Shown: one piece after another, positions 1-9,429 of the stretch
Layout: each line of letters opens with the position of its first letter
Numbering within the stretch: position 1 is the first letter of the stretch
Assembly (NCBI GenBank): GCA_037015955.1
Contig: CP143548.1
Span: 2,164,001 to 2,228,000 of the forward strand
DNA from: Lachnospiraceae bacterium JLR.KK008
Lineage (GTDB): Bacteria > Bacillota > Clostridia > Lachnospirales > Lachnospiraceae
Direction: 5' to 3'
Length of the DNA: 64,000 nt
The notes under the pieces: model-generated
Told to the model about the DNA's origin: nothing
Database searches by the model: none
What the model saw: the letters and a program-made list of their open reading frames with translations, nothing else
Made by a program: the position numbers and the translations under genes

Positions 1-244
1 TCAATTCTGCACTGATGAACAGATTTTCATCCAGTTTTTCATCTACGAAAGCTGTTGTATCCTGCTCATCTTCGACATCAATATTTGTCTCATCCTGTGC
101 TTCAACCATCTGAGTGTCTGCTGCTGTACTACCATGGTCAATGTCTGGGACTTCTCCCTGAGATGTGCTGGCACAACCGCCTAATAATGTCAGAAGAATA
201 AGCATACTCATTGAAGCTATCATCGTTTTTTTCATCTTTTTCAT
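1..244 (-). CDS. Putative lipoprotein, 3' end cut by window edge
   Basis: Reading from an ATG at 244, 81 codons are open and run off the left edge. The N-terminus is Met-Lys-Lys-Met-Lys-Lys followed by a hydrophobic stretch and the lipobox LLGGC, so the mature protein would be lipid-anchored at Cys about residue 24 on the outer face of the membrane. What follows is an acidic, Asp/Glu/Thr-rich low-complexity linker, usual for lipoproteins that carry a domain further on. That domain lies outside the window, so no function can be given. The upstream bases GGAAGGGGAGACC provide a ribosome binding site. Confidence 0.6.
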   Translation of the reverse strand, partial: MKKMKKTMIASMSMLILLTLLGGCASTSQGEVPDIDHGSTAADTQMVEAQDETNIDVEDEQDTTAFVDEKLDENLFISAEL

Positions 245-557
245 CTATCGGTCTCCCCTTCCTTTCAATGCAATCAATGAAATGAATCTTGTTGCTGTTT
301 TGTGAAATCAATGACATATCCCATTATCCATGTTTCAGTCATGAGTTCAACCCTTCTTGCACCAAACGACACTTTTTACCTTTATATGGTCATTTGAGCA
401 ATATTTTCACTAATTTCTTCAAGATGTAGGGAAGCTGTAATCCCGCAGCCAGCACAATACCGATTGAAATAAACATTACGTATGTATATACCCTCAGTGG
501 ACAAGGCGGACGATTGAGGCGTACTGGATATACGCTGATTGAGGACAACGCAGAAAA
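245..557. other. Intergenic region with a short orphan membrane-segment frame
   Basis: There is no convincing gene. On the minus strand a frame at 390-476 encodes 28 residues from its ATG (MFISIGIVLAAGLQL then Lys-rich), which resembles a C-terminal membrane anchor. It has no ribosome binding site, and the frame is open back to the stop of the gene at 558. It may be the surviving tail of a lost membrane protein. Confidence 0.3.
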
Positions 558-1193
558 TTACTCAAACATAGCTTTCTGGATATTTTTCTGCCAATATGAG
601 CTGTCAAAGTAATTCCCGCTTTTAGGCAGGTTCCTGAACATATTCATGATCATGTCATAAGTCATAGATGACGTGTCTATAAACAGTTCCTTTCCGTCCT
701 TTGATTTAATCGCTGTACCGTTTGTTCCCACATAGGCAGTTGTATTGTCATTAAGGTGCTGTATCGTTCCTGTCATTTCCGCAAACTTTTTCAGCCACGA
801 CTCTCCCGTTTCCTTGCACATTTCCTTAAATTTCTTGGCATCCTCCCCCGTCATATAAGGGTGCTTCCCATCCCTGACATACCATGAAAAACCTGTTGCT
901 TTGTCCGTATATTTCGGGTCTGTTGCCGCCCATTCTTCCAAGGTCTTATCGCCATACCACACTGTCAGGCCGCTGTCATTTGATACAGCGTTTTCCTCCT
1001 GCCCCATTATTGGATTTGTTGATTTAAGTGCATCATATATAACCTGCACATTGGCATTCTGCCTTGCACCTCCAGGAATGGATTCCTCTGCCACCTGTTT
1101 CTGTTGGTAGCACTGTCCGGCACTTCTCCTGTTGTACTTATTCGTTGATACATTGTTCTGATAATAATTCTGTCCTATTCCATTGACGCTCAT
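558..1193 (-). CDS. Hypothetical protein, 211 aa
   Basis: I do not recognise a family. The protein is soluble-looking with no signal peptide or membrane segment. It opens with MSVNGIGQNYYQNN, then a Gln/Asn-rich, probably disordered first 45 residues. A more ordered part follows with Trp and Tyr clusters (TVWYGDKTLEEW, FSWYVRDGKHPYM) and a helical C-terminal half. The start is backed by a purine-rich site (GGAGG) about 6 bases upstream of the ATG at 1193. The frame is clean and codon use looks native. It has no operon partner: the next minus-strand gene starts more than 300 bases downstream. The beginning resembles small proteins of Lachnospiraceae that start MSV-x-GI, but that is only a visual impression. 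Confidence 0.6.
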   Translation of the reverse strand: MSVNGIGQNYYQNNVSTNKYNRRSAGQCYQQKQVAEESIPGGARQNANVQVIYDALKSTNPIMGQEENAVSNDSGLTVWYGDKTLEEWAATDPKYTDKATGFSWYVRDGKHPYMTGEDAKKFKEMCKETGESWLKKFAEMTGTIQHLNDNTTAYVGTNGTAIKSKDGKELFIDTSSMTYDMIMNMFRNLPKSGNYFDSSYWQKNIQKAMFE

Positions 1194-1444
1194 TATTGCA
1201 ATCCTCCATTTTCATCAATAGCTATATGGAACACCTTTCCTCTCTCTGTTAATTTAGAAATAGTTTCCACTTGGTTTATCGTCAATCTGAACAGATTTTT
1301 CACAGATTTGGCACGAACTGCCCCATTTAGGGAATGAACAAGTCCTGAAAGCATTTATCACAGTGTAAAAATTAATTCTTTTTAATAAATTTGCATATTT
1401 CTCCGAAATGATGTACGATAATAATTCAAAGAGGAGGTGTTATC

Positions 1445-2644
1445 ATGAAAAAATGTAAGGTACTCTGTCTTTTCCTGTGTATCGTTGCGCTGTGCAGTCC
1501 TTCCCATGTAGCTGCCACAGAAGGCTTCTCCTGGGATATGCTCTCCGAACAGGAGCCTGTAAAAGAGGAGCATGATCAAAATGATAAAGACAACGAAAAA
1601 ACAGAGCAGGACAATACCCCCGCCAACGATGAGATAACATGGATCATTGGAACAGGCGGCAACGAGGCAGACATAGATGACGAGACCGGCCGGAACAGTG
1701 ATTCCGATGAAGAGAAACCTGATATAGGAGAATCTGACAGCGAAGCGCCGGACGATAAAGAAAAAACGGACAAGCAAGGCACAGATTCAGACAACGAAGA
1801 CGACGAATCAGAGGAAATAGAAACAGGCGAAGAGGCAGATGACGACAGGACAAAGTATCCGTCCGGCAATATCTACTCCGAAGAAGAGACCGGTGAGATG
1901 ATCTCGGAAAAATACCGGGAACTGCGAAAAGCCTACGAGATCGAAGATAAATTCCGTAAAACAAAGGAGATCGACCGCATCGATTCTTTTATTCTTAATT
2001 TTTGCGGAGATCCGCTGAAGGGCAAAAAGATCGCCTTCCTTGGCGACAGTATCACTGCCGGAAATGGCGGCACGCTCACTCCTGATGGCAGCGGTATGAA
2101 TTATACGGACTTTATTTCCAAATATACTTCCGCGCAGATTATCAACCTCGGCATCGGCGGGACTCCTTTTGACGGTAATGACAACGACGACGCTATCGTT
2201 TACCGATACGGCGATATTCCCGACGATACCGACATCATCGTCCTGTTTGGCGGCATCAATGACTTGTTTGCCGGTTCCGACCATTTCGGTTCATTGGACG
2301 ACCCGCAGGCCGGCACTTACTGCGGCGATATTTACAAAACGTTCCGACAGATCAGCAAACAATATGCGGACGCCGACGTCTACGTGGTAATCACCTATCC
2401 GAATAAGATGGAAGATTACAAAGAATATACCGGTGAAAACTGGCAGAAATATGCCAATGTGCAGATCGAACTGGCCGATGAGTTTGGTTTTCATGTCATC
2501 GATCTCTACAAAGAGGGATTTTTGGACAGCAGCGATGCCAAAGTCCGCAACGCCTTTTTCAAAGACGACATCCACCCTGACGACCTTGGCAGCGAAGTAC
2601 TTGGAAGACATATTTTAGTGCATCTGATCAGAAATTATTTATAA
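1445..2644 (+). CDS. Secreted SGNH/GDSL-family hydrolase, 399 aa
   Basis: A secreted esterase/lipase-type enzyme. Residues 1-25 are a signal peptide ending near VAATEG. Residues 30-140 are a highly acidic Asp/Glu/Lys spacer, likely a flexible wall-crossing linker. The catalytic domain fills about 190-399 and shows the SGNH blocks: block I AFLGDSITAG with the nucleophile Ser near residue 202, a Gly block (NLGIGGTPF), block III GGINDL with Asn, and block V DDIHPDDLG with the Asp-x-x-His pair. SGNH enzymes cleave ester bonds in lipids or remove acetyl groups from wall polysaccharide; the substrate cannot be told. GAGGAGG lies 8 bases before the ATG. It is a single-gene unit closed by the hairpin at 2684-2730. 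Confidence 0.85.
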   Translation: MKKCKVLCLFLCIVALCSPSHVAATEGFSWDMLSEQEPVKEEHDQNDKDNEKTEQDNTPANDEITWIIGTGGNEADIDDETGRNSDSDEEKPDIGESDSEAPDDKEKTDKQGTDSDNEDDESEEIETGEEADDDRTKYPSGNIYSEEETGEMISEKYRELRKAYEIEDKFRKTKEIDRIDSFILNFCGDPLKGKKIAFLGDSITAGNGGTLTPDGSGMNYTDFISKYTSAQIINLGIGGTPFDGNDNDDAIVYRYGDIPDDTDIIVLFGGINDLFAGSDHFGSLDDPQAGTYCGDIYKTFRQISKQYADADVYVVITYPNKMEDYKEYTGENWQKYANVQIELADEFGFHVIDLYKEGFLDSSDAKVRNAFFKDDIHPDDLGSEVLGRHILVHLIRNYL

Positions 2645-2683
2645 TTGGCAGGGAGTATTGATTTCCCGCTGCTCACCAAACCA

Positions 2684-2730
2684 AAAAGGACCTCCCATAA
2701 GTCAGATACAGACTTATGGGAGGTCCTTTT
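2684..2730. terminator. Bidirectional rho-independent terminator
   Basis: Two perfect 20-base arms (2684-2703 and 2711-2730) are separated by the 7-base loop AGATACA. The arms begin with AAAA and end with TTTT, so the hairpin has a T-run on both strands. It sits between the convergent SGNH hydrolase gene and the LRR gene and should end both transcripts. Confidence 0.9.
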
Positions 2731-2777
2731 CCTTATTGATACAGAAAATTCTTTCGGATTTCCTGTCTTTTCGTATC

Positions 2778-4772
2778 TTATTGGACGATCTCTACCTTTT
2801 CGTCAGCGCCATCCCACTCTCCAACAGGATTTTCACTGATATTCAAGTATGTCAGATACTCTGCCTGTGTCAACGGCGATAAATCCGTAATATAATTGTC
2901 TTTCACACTCAGCCGTGTCAGCTTTTTCAGATTTCTCGTAAACTCCAAATCTGTCAGTTCATTGCTGTCGAGATAAAGCTCTTCCAGATTCGGGAACTTT
3001 GCCAGGAAATCGAGATGATCGACGAGAGCCACCTCGTCATACCACGCATTGAGAATCCCACCATAATCTTCCACATAAAAGTTTTTATTGAGATCTGCCG
3101 ATCTCAGACTGAGTACACGCAGCGTTGAATTCTCTCCGATACGGTCAAAGTTAATTTCACATGTACTATCGTCCAGATAAAGCTCTTCTAACGACGGATG
3201 GTTGAATACCGAAGAAATATCTCCATAAACCTCAACGCCGTAATTGTAGCCGCTCCACCCGCTGCCATCAAGGTTGCCGTTGAGATCAGCATATTTCAGA
3301 TTCTTCATCCCGTCCAGAAAATTCAGATTCGTAATATAGAGTCCATGAGACTGCCAGACAGCATACATCGTCAACCGCTCCACTCCTGTCAATGTGGAAA
3401 GTGCGTCCATGCCGTCGATATTGCAGTTATGTATGGTCAGTTCTCTGATATTACTGTGTCCCCGCAGGGAACCGACCGACATAAAGCCGCACAGCTCCAC
3501 TTTCTCCAGTTTTGTCAGACTCGACAGGTCAGGGTCCGCATCGGATGTCATCTTGTCGACCGATAATTCCGTCAGTCCGGTCATCTGGCCGATCGGTCCA
3601 TAGTCTTTGATCTCATAATTATCTGCAAGATGCAGGCTCTGCAGACCGGGCAGCTCCGCCAAAGGTTCCAGACTGATGACCGCACTGTCCTCCATCGAAA
3701 AAGCACGCAGATTCGGCAGTCCTTTTAAAAATCCCACATCCCGGATCAGATCAGAACTCAGTGACAAAGACTCCAGATTTGTCATTACGGCAATCGCCGA
3801 ATAATCCGTCACCCTGACAATCTCCTCCCCGACGGAGATTGAATCGGAACGCACCGTATCTTCCAGAGAGAGCTCTTTCAATTTTTTCAGTGAAACCAAC
3901 AGCTTTAAATTCGTATCCGGCATATCTACAACCGACAGCCGCTCCAGATTGACAAAGGAATGGATTCCTTCCATGGAATCAATATTGCTCAGCCGCAGCT
4001 CTGTGATCTGCTCCGGATCAACCATCTCCGCGATCTGGGAAAGCGGTGTTCCGTTGACAATAATTCCCTTTAACTGGTCAAAACCGCTCAAATCCATGTC
4101 GCTTGGCAGGCCATAGCTGGCGTCAAGCAGCACCAGTCCGGTAAAATTCGCGGTGTCACTGACATTCCACTCCAGATTCGGGAATGAGGCCACCCGGATA
4201 TCCGGCGCCTCTCCATAGGGATCGTCAAAACTGTACCACACTTTGTCGCCTTCATGAGATACCTGTACCTTCAGATATTTCACCCGGGCAAGCTCCTGAG
4301 CCGTGACCCCGGTACTCTTTCCGAACATTTCTTCAATCATAGCCTGATAAAGCTCACAGTTCGGCGTCGCGGCCACATAAGTCTCTTCCTCCAGCGGATC
4401 ATCGTCATAGCTGTAAGGTGTTGTTGTCTCATCGTATACACTCGTATTGGGGCGGAATCGGAGAGCGCTGCTCAATATAAAAAGCAACAGCAGCAGCGAC
4501 ACAGCCATCGTACAGATTCCAACTACCACCCTCAGGTTCCCTCTGTCTTTCTGCGTCGGGTCCTGATACACTCTGATCGGTCTGCCCTGATTGGGAGGAC
4601 TGGCCGGAAAGCCCTGATAGATATTATAATTGGTAATGTTCTGTGTTCTCTCGTCGTCAAGCAGGAACTGATTCCCACAGTATTCGCAGGTCATCAGTCT
4701 GGTCTGCACACTTGGCGGACTGAGCCTTGCGCCGCAGGAAGGACAGGTAATCTCAACTATTTTCATTGTCAT
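2778..4772 (-). CDS. Zinc-ribbon, single-pass membrane, leucine-rich-repeat protein, 664 aa
   Basis: Residues 9-36 hold a zinc ribbon (CPSC then CEYC), followed by a Pro/Gln/Asn-rich stretch. A transmembrane helix covers about residues 82-104 (VVVGICTMAVSLLLLLFILSS). The remaining ~550 residues are leucine-rich repeats of about 21-23 residues with the L-x-x-L-x-L and N-x-L pattern (for example LEELYLDSNELTDL near the end). With a cytosolic N-terminus and one helix, the repeat domain would lie outside, as a binding surface for protein or sugar. The layout resembles internalin-type repeats, but there is no LPxTG anchor. Ligand and function are unknown. The ATG at 4772 gives an MTMKIVEITCPSCG start; Met3 is a possible alternative. 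It stands alone. Confidence 0.75.
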   Translation of the reverse strand: MTMKIVEITCPSCGARLSPPSVQTRLMTCEYCGNQFLLDDERTQNITNYNIYQGFPASPPNQGRPIRVYQDPTQKDRGNLRVVVGICTMAVSLLLLLFILSSALRFRPNTSVYDETTTPYSYDDDPLEEETYVAATPNCELYQAMIEEMFGKSTGVTAQELARVKYLKVQVSHEGDKVWYSFDDPYGEAPDIRVASFPNLEWNVSDTANFTGLVLLDASYGLPSDMDLSGFDQLKGIIVNGTPLSQIAEMVDPEQITELRLSNIDSMEGIHSFVNLERLSVVDMPDTNLKLLVSLKKLKELSLEDTVRSDSISVGEEIVRVTDYSAIAVMTNLESLSLSSDLIRDVGFLKGLPNLRAFSMEDSAVISLEPLAELPGLQSLHLADNYEIKDYGPIGQMTGLTELSVDKMTSDADPDLSSLTKLEKVELCGFMSVGSLRGHSNIRELTIHNCNIDGMDALSTLTGVERLTMYAVWQSHGLYITNLNFLDGMKNLKYADLNGNLDGSGWSGYNYGVEVYGDISSVFNHPSLEELYLDDSTCEINFDRIGENSTLRVLSLRSADLNKNFYVEDYGGILNAWYDEVALVDHLDFLAKFPNLEELYLDSNELTDLEFTRNLKKLTRLSVKDNYITDLSPLTQAEYLTYLNISENPVGEWDGADEKVEIVQ

Positions 4773-5015
4773 CCTCTCATCTTCAGCATATTATTTTTAA
4801 TTATAGCCCAGCCGCCAGGCAACATCAATAGTCTTTCCTGCCTGTAATGCAAAATTTTTCCGAGCGCTTTGCGTCTTCTGTCACTCTCCCCACTCACGGC
4901 GCTTCCCCCTCTTGAAACCCTTCGAACCGGATATTGATTGCATTCTGTTCGGAAAGCAGTTATATTGGTATCAGTGACAGAAATAATAATTATGATTTCC
5001 GAAAAGGAGTAAAAA

Positions 5016-5279
5016 ATGCCCAGGTCGCAGACTTCAAACCGAAATAGAGAGGAGAACAGATCGTTTATGGAAAAATCAACAAGAGCAGCTAAGAAAAGAG
5101 CCATTGTCAATGTCCGGGAATGTGTCGCCTGCGGATGCTGCATGAAAGTCTGCCCGCGAAACGCCATTTCCATCCCCAAAGGCATTCACGCCGAGATTGA
5201 CAAAAGCCTGTGCGTCGGGTGCGGAAAATGCGCAAAGGAATGCCCCGCAAGCATCATTACATTGGAGGTGACAGAATAA
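5016..5279 (+). CDS. Small 2x[4Fe-4S] ferredoxin, 87 aa
   Basis: An electron carrier. Two full 4Fe-4S motifs are seen: C-x-x-C-x-x-C-x-x-x-CP (CVACGCCMKVCP) and CVGCGKCAKECP. The first ~25 residues are a basic, Ser/Arg-rich extension not needed for the fold, so Met19 (5070) is a possible alternative start. I chose 5016 because AAGGAG lies 6 bases upstream. The stop overlaps the start of the next gene by one base (TAATG), so the two are translationally coupled. It probably passes electrons to or from the membrane Fe-S protein that follows. Confidence 0.85.
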   Translation: MPRSQTSNRNREENRSFMEKSTRAAKKRAIVNVRECVACGCCMKVCPRNAISIPKGIHAEIDKSLCVGCGKCAKECPASIITLEVTE

Positions 5280-5872
5280 TGAAACAACAGAAAAAATGGT
5301 ATGATTACCTCTGGGTTCTCTCTCTCACTTACCTGATCCTGGGATTTTTTAATATCCTCTTTGCCTGGCTCGGGCTTCTCTGCTTCTTCATACCGCTGCT
5401 GATTGCAGTTATAAAGGGCAATAAAGCCTACTGCAACAGATTTTGCGGCAGAGGCCAGCTATTCTCACTCGCCGGAGGCAGATTTGGGCTCTCCCGCAAA
5501 AAAGACATTCCCCGCTGGATGAAGTCAGGCTATTTCCGCTATGGATTTTTGCTCTTCTTCTTTACCATGTTTTTTCTCATGCTGTGGAACACTTGTCTGG
5601 TATTTGCCGGGGCTAAGAGCTTAAATACGATCGTAACTCTTTTATGGACCTTTAAGCTCCCCTGGCACTGGGCTTACCATGGCACCCTGTTCTCAGACGG
5701 CGTCGCACAGTTTGCCTTCGGATTTTACAGTGTGATGCTCACCTCAACCGTACTTGGCTTTGTGACGATGATCCTGTTCAAACCGCGCTCCTGGTGTGTC
5801 TACTGCCCTATGGGAACGATGACACAGTTGATCTGCAAGGCCAGACATGCGGCCACAGACAAGCAAAAGTAA
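5279..5872 (+). CDS. Membrane 4Fe-4S-binding protein, NapH/polyferredoxin-like, 197 aa
   Basis: A multi-pass membrane protein with two short cysteine clusters, CNRFCGRGQL near residue 55 and CVYCPMGTMTQL near residue 178. These resemble the C-x-x-x-CP-type clusters of NapH/CcoG-like membrane ferredoxins. Four to five hydrophobic segments are visible (for example LILGFFNILFAWLGLLCFF and YGFLLFFFTMFFLML). The ATG at 5279 overlaps the ferredoxin stop. The pair looks like a membrane electron-transfer module, but the partner enzyme (nitrogenase-like, quinone or FMN-binding reductase) is not next door. The cluster sequences differ from classic NapH, so the exact family is uncertain. Confidence 0.7.
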   Translation: MKQQKKWYDYLWVLSLTYLILGFFNILFAWLGLLCFFIPLLIAVIKGNKAYCNRFCGRGQLFSLAGGRFGLSRKKDIPRWMKSGYFRYGFLLFFFTMFFLMLWNTCLVFAGAKSLNTIVTLLWTFKLPWHWAYHGTLFSDGVAQFAFGFYSVMLTSTVLGFVTMILFKPRSWCVYCPMGTMTQLICKARHAATDKQK

Positions 5873-5893
5873 CCTCCTGAACTGAATTTACAT

Positions 5894-6418
5894 TTATTTC
5901 CTGGAAAATACGGACGCATTCAGTATCCGGCCGGCGAGATACCCGGAAATGACTCCGATCACAATCCCGCCCAGAATATCTGTCGGATAGTGTACATACA
6001 GATACAGTCTGGAAAACGCAATCAATACCGCCAGTACAAACGCAAATCGGAACAATCGTTTCTCTCCGGCGAAATACAGCGCCGAGACGGAAGCAAACGA
6101 GGCGGCAGTATGCCCGGAGGGAAATGAAAAATCAACCGGCCTTGCGATCAAAAGCTCAACAGCGGCGTTTACATCGCAGGGCCTTGTTCTGGCAAACAGA
6201 TGTTTTAATACACCGTTACAGAGTACAAAATCGATGCACAGTGCGGCTGCCATCAGCATCCCGCTTCTCCTCATTCCGGGAATCATCAGCAAAATAACCG
6301 TCAGCAGAATCCAGATCATTCCCGCATTTCCCAGCTTCGTGATAAGAGGAATGATCTCGTCGCCAAGCGGTGTCCTTATTCCCTGAAGGAAATCCAAAAA
6401 CCGTATTTCTATCTCCAT
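5894..6418 (-). CDS. PAP2-family membrane phosphatase, 174 aa
   Basis: The three phosphatase signature motifs are in order: K-x6-RP (KHLFARTRP, about residues 71-79), PSGH (FPSGHTAAS, about 99-107) and SR-x5-H-x3-D (SRLYLYVHYPTD). They sit between five to six hydrophobic helices. PAP2 enzymes remove phosphate from lipid substrates; small bacterial ones often act on undecaprenyl pyrophosphate or phosphatidylglycerol phosphate. The active site faces the outside of the membrane. Length is normal. The start MEIEIRFLDFLQGIRTPLGDEI is typical of clostridial members. It is a single gene, convergent with the Fe-S pair. Confidence 0.88.
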   Translation of the reverse strand: MEIEIRFLDFLQGIRTPLGDEIIPLITKLGNAGMIWILLTVILLMIPGMRRSGMLMAAALCIDFVLCNGVLKHLFARTRPCDVNAAVELLIARPVDFSFPSGHTAASFASVSALYFAGEKRLFRFAFVLAVLIAFSRLYLYVHYPTDILGGIVIGVISGYLAGRILNASVFSRK

Positions 6419-6663
6419 AATCTTCTCCTTCTACATTCTCTTCGAGGGCTGCGCACCCTGCATGTTTATTAATACTACAAAAGCCAGCCCACAACCGGAC
6501 TGGCCTGCCTTTCTATGTCACGCTCCATATTTACTGAAATAGTCCTTTTAAAGTATCAGCCGCCTTGGACACACCCTGTGTATCTGTATGATGGCTTCAT
6601 TGTATCACACATTTATAAAAATTCAAGCGATCATCTCTCATAGATCTGTCATTGAAAAAACAT

Positions 6664-7193
6664 TTATTTTTGGTAAATCAGCTCAACAATCTCTCCAATG
6701 TTTTTGCAGCTCTCTAATTTAAGATTGATTTTCGGAAACTCCGGGGAAAAAGCGGAATTCCATTTCCAAGGACAGTTGGCATAACATAAATGTAATATCT
6801 GTCAATTAAATTCTCCTGCATAAAACAGCGAATTATTTCTCCCCCACCTAAGAGCCAAATGTTTCCCGAATGTTTTTCAGAGATGAAATCTAACACTTGT
6901 TTCCCCGGCGGTATAGACGTAAATTGGACATTCGGATCATAATGAAGTTGTTGACGTGTACATACATAACAGGGCATTCCTTCGTATGGCCATTTATCAG
7001 GGGAAAGATCCTTTTTTATTTGGCGGTAGGTTTTCCCTCCAAGTATGATTGCCTGCAGGGAATCATAAAATTCCTTATATCCAAGATCGGGGGATGGACT
7101 CGGGGTTTCATCCAAAAAACTTATATTCCCATCTTTTTCAGCAATATAACCGTCTAAAGACATCGCAATATATAGAATTAATCTGTTTTTCAC
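6664..7193 (-). pseudogene. RibD-C/dihydrofolate-reductase-like protein with a late frameshift
   Basis: The reading frame from the GTG at 7193 (AGGAG seven bases upstream) encodes the RibD C-terminal/DHFR-like fold: LILYIAMSLDGYIAEKDG at the start, GGKTY near residue 54, and the NADPH-loop motif IWLLGGGEI. The family reduces pteridine- or pyrimidine-like substrates with NADPH; the substrate is not known here. The frame stops at 6714, but the expected end (PEFPKINLKLESC...GEIVELIYQK) is intact in another frame down to a TAA at 6664-6666. A single lost base in the minus-strand T5C4 run at 6743-6751 explains it. The last beta strand of the fold is therefore lost unless the shift is a sequencing error. 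The encoded 159-residue product runs 7193 to 6714. Confidence 0.75.
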
Positions 7194-7393
7194 GGTAGTT
7201 CTCCTGCCTGACAGTAACAGCACTTTCCCTATTTACATTTATCCACAATTTCAATGAAAAATAAAATTGTAAAAACTTTCTTATATCAGAATGCACTTTA
7301 ATTTTTATATCATAGTCTCAAATTTTAGTTTTGTCAAATACACTTTCCTTTAGTCGGCAATAGTATGTTATCGTAAGAAAGATAAAAAAACAC

Positions 7394-7422
7394 TTGACAA
7401 GTTATGGGAATAATAGTATATT
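7394..7422 (+). promoter_or_regulatory. Housekeeping promoter of the tRNA pair
   Basis: TTGACA (7394-7399), a 17-base spacer and TATATT (7417-7422), 35 bases before the first tRNA base. This is a near-consensus sigma-A promoter, as expected for stable RNA. Confidence 0.8.
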
Positions 7423-7457
7423 AGTAAAGCGGGTTGCACATAACAGCCCGTATGAAT

Positions 7458-7530
7458 GGGATCTTAGCTCAGCTGGGAGAGCATCTGCCTTACAAGCAGA
7501 GGGTCATAGGTTCGAGCCCTATAGGTCCCA
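7458..7530 (+). tRNA. tRNA-Val (anticodon TAC)
   Basis: A 73-base cloverleaf: acceptor arms GGGATCT and AGGTCCC with discriminator A, a D-loop with AGCTCAGCTGGGA, an anticodon stem with TTACAAG giving anticodon TAC, and the T-arm GGTTCGAGCCC. CCA is not encoded. It is transcribed with the tRNA-Met 21 bases downstream. Confidence 0.95.
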
Positions 7531-7551
7531 CTCATTTCTATCATATCATAT

Positions 7552-7625
7552 GGCGAGATAGCTCAGCTGGCTAGAGCATGCGGTTCATACCCGCAGTGTC
7601 GAGGGTTCAAGTCCCCCTCTCGCTA
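7552..7625 (+). tRNA. tRNA-Met, elongator type (anticodon CAT)
   Basis: A 74-base cloverleaf: acceptor GGCGAGA pairs with TCTCGCT (a G-T pair at the first position), discriminator A, anticodon loop TTCATAC, T-arm GGGTTCAAGTCCC. It lacks the features of an initiator tRNA. A CAT anticodon could also be a lysidine-modified tRNA-Ile, but the body looks like elongator Met. The accessory island begins just downstream, and tRNA 3' ends are common integration sites. I found no second copy of its 3' end within the window. Confidence 0.9.
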
Positions 7626-7632
7626 CTCACAA

Positions 7633-7682
7633 GAGTCTTGAAAGTACAGTGTTTATGCTGTTTTCGAGACTTTTATTTTTTT
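7633..7682 (+). terminator. Terminator of the tRNA operon
   Basis: An imperfect hairpin (AGTCTTGAAA... pairing with ...TTTTCGAGACT) is followed by TTTTATTTTTTTT. It lies directly after tRNA-Met. Confidence 0.75.
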
Positions 7683-7815
7683 AAGATAATCAAACAGCAG
7701 TACGATATTGCTTCCTCAATCTGCCGTTCCGCTTCCTCTGCGCTTTTATTATTGAAATATTAATAATTCTTTGTGATCTCACTTAACGTAGGCATATCTC
7801 CGCCTCCATCTTTAC

Positions 7816-9218
7816 CTAAGTATTTTCGATGTGAAACTGGTTCATTTCACGCTCATATTTTAATGGCATAATTTTAACCGTTCCTTTATTTATTCTCATA
7901 GTATCGCAAGTTTTTTGTCTTCCCTTTTTTATCAGCACGCCCTCGTCAGTTAGCTCTCGCAAAAGCAGGATTGCCGTAGATTGGGACACACCAAGTTCCG
8001 TTTCTACATCACTGCGAACAATAAAACCTTTACTGCGACACAGTTCCAAAACAGTATTGATTCGTGCTTCCTTTTTTGTCGCACTGGTACCTCCACCCGT
8101 TCTAAGGATATTTTGAGCTTTTTGTTCTTCTACATGGAAGTTGGTATTGGGAAGCGTAATCTTAAAAGCATTACTTGTTGTTTCGATCACAGGTTTCACA
8201 ACATAATTATCGTAACATTCCTTAATCCTAAGAATCCCTGTACCATATGCTTCAATCAGTCTCAGACGATAGAAAATATTCGCTAAATGCTGATTGCGCA
8301 GCGCGGACACTCCCAGCATCACGTCATCCAATACAATACCTTTCACCAAACCACCAATGGTTACGAATTCAATCCGGTCTTCAAAATTCTGATAAGCGTA
8401 GCCCCGCTAAAAGAATAGTCCCGATGGACGATTGCATTCAGTAGTGCCTCACGGATTGTCTCCGCGGGATAATCTCTCATGTCTAACCGGTCCAGTCCTG
8501 AGAATTCTGCACGGGTACGATTGTAACGATCAATATAATTGAAAGCTTCCTCCATCTGATTTAAAAGGGATCCCGACAATTCCTGTCGATCCCTGAATAC
8601 AGATTTCTTACTCCCCTCAAAGACAGCCAGTTTGATCATATGTGTACACTGTTCAGACAGCAAAAATGCCAGATTTGTGTACATACCATCTTCGCCAGTC
8701 AGGTAAAGCGAACGCATCTGAGTTCTTCCAGCCCCTACCTTCCGTTTACTAAAGAAATCGACAGCTTTATTAAAAGTAAGATGCTGATCGAGAGAGCGAG
8801 CCGCCTCATAGCTGTCACCACTTGTATCCTTGATCATATTCAGGATAGCGGTATCTGTTGCCGGAACTGTCGATGCTCCCTGACGAACATAAACACCCTC
8901 CGGGCGAATTCCTTTTCCTTGCAGATAATACGGTCTTGCCGTACCGCGCTGGACAATTACTCATACAATTGCCTTTTCGTCCATTACATCATTGCGGCAT
9001 TCCACAAACATAGTAATATCTGGCCACACAGCATCCCTAACTGCATTGGTTACATGTAACATAGTATCATCAACATCATCGACACCGCAAGCTGTTCCAT
9101 CGTCGTTCACTCCGATACAAAGTGTACCGCCATCACAGTTTGCAAAGGCAACAATCGTATTTTTAATATCTTCCACATATTCTCGCTTGAATTCAGTTGT
9201 CTTGTTTTCTACGAACAT
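7816..9218 (-). pseudogene. Broken AlbA_2 (Schlafen AAA)-type ATP-binding regulator
   Basis: One gene in three pieces. The start at 9218 (GGAGG seven bases upstream) gives the AlbA_2 domain (ENKTTEFKREYVEDI, then NCDGGTLCIGVNDDGTACGV). An in-frame TGA at 8961-8963 interrupts it; the same frame continues with QRGTARPYYLQGKGIRPEGVYVRQGA, the usual next part. The middle piece ends at 8361, where a one-base loss in the minus-strand T4 run at 8383-8386 shifts the frame. The correct frame resumes as EDRIEFVTIGGLVKG and carries the ATPase-like part and a winged helix (DVETELGVSQSTAILLLREL). Family members are DNA-binding or RNA-acting regulators, some found in defence islands. With a nonsense codon and a frameshift this copy is dead; an intact relative lies at 11830-13131. 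Confidence 0.85.
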
Positions 9219-9429
9219 AAAATATCCTCCAACCAATTCAAATTATATTATAATCTAATAATTATTATAATCATTTTTCTTTTTTATAAGTAGAATCTGT
9301 TTATTTATGAGAAAGTAAATCAATTTTCTTTATGATATTACACACATTTAGTTGACACTTTATGCCAAAATATTTATAACACTCAAAAAAATCAAGGACA
9401 TAAATCAGAATGGCAAAAATATATCATAA

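Noticed and set aside
7552-7625. tRNA-Met 3' end as attachment site for the island
   Set aside because: No second copy of the tRNA 3' end could be found up to 20.4 kb, so integration at the tRNA is not shown.
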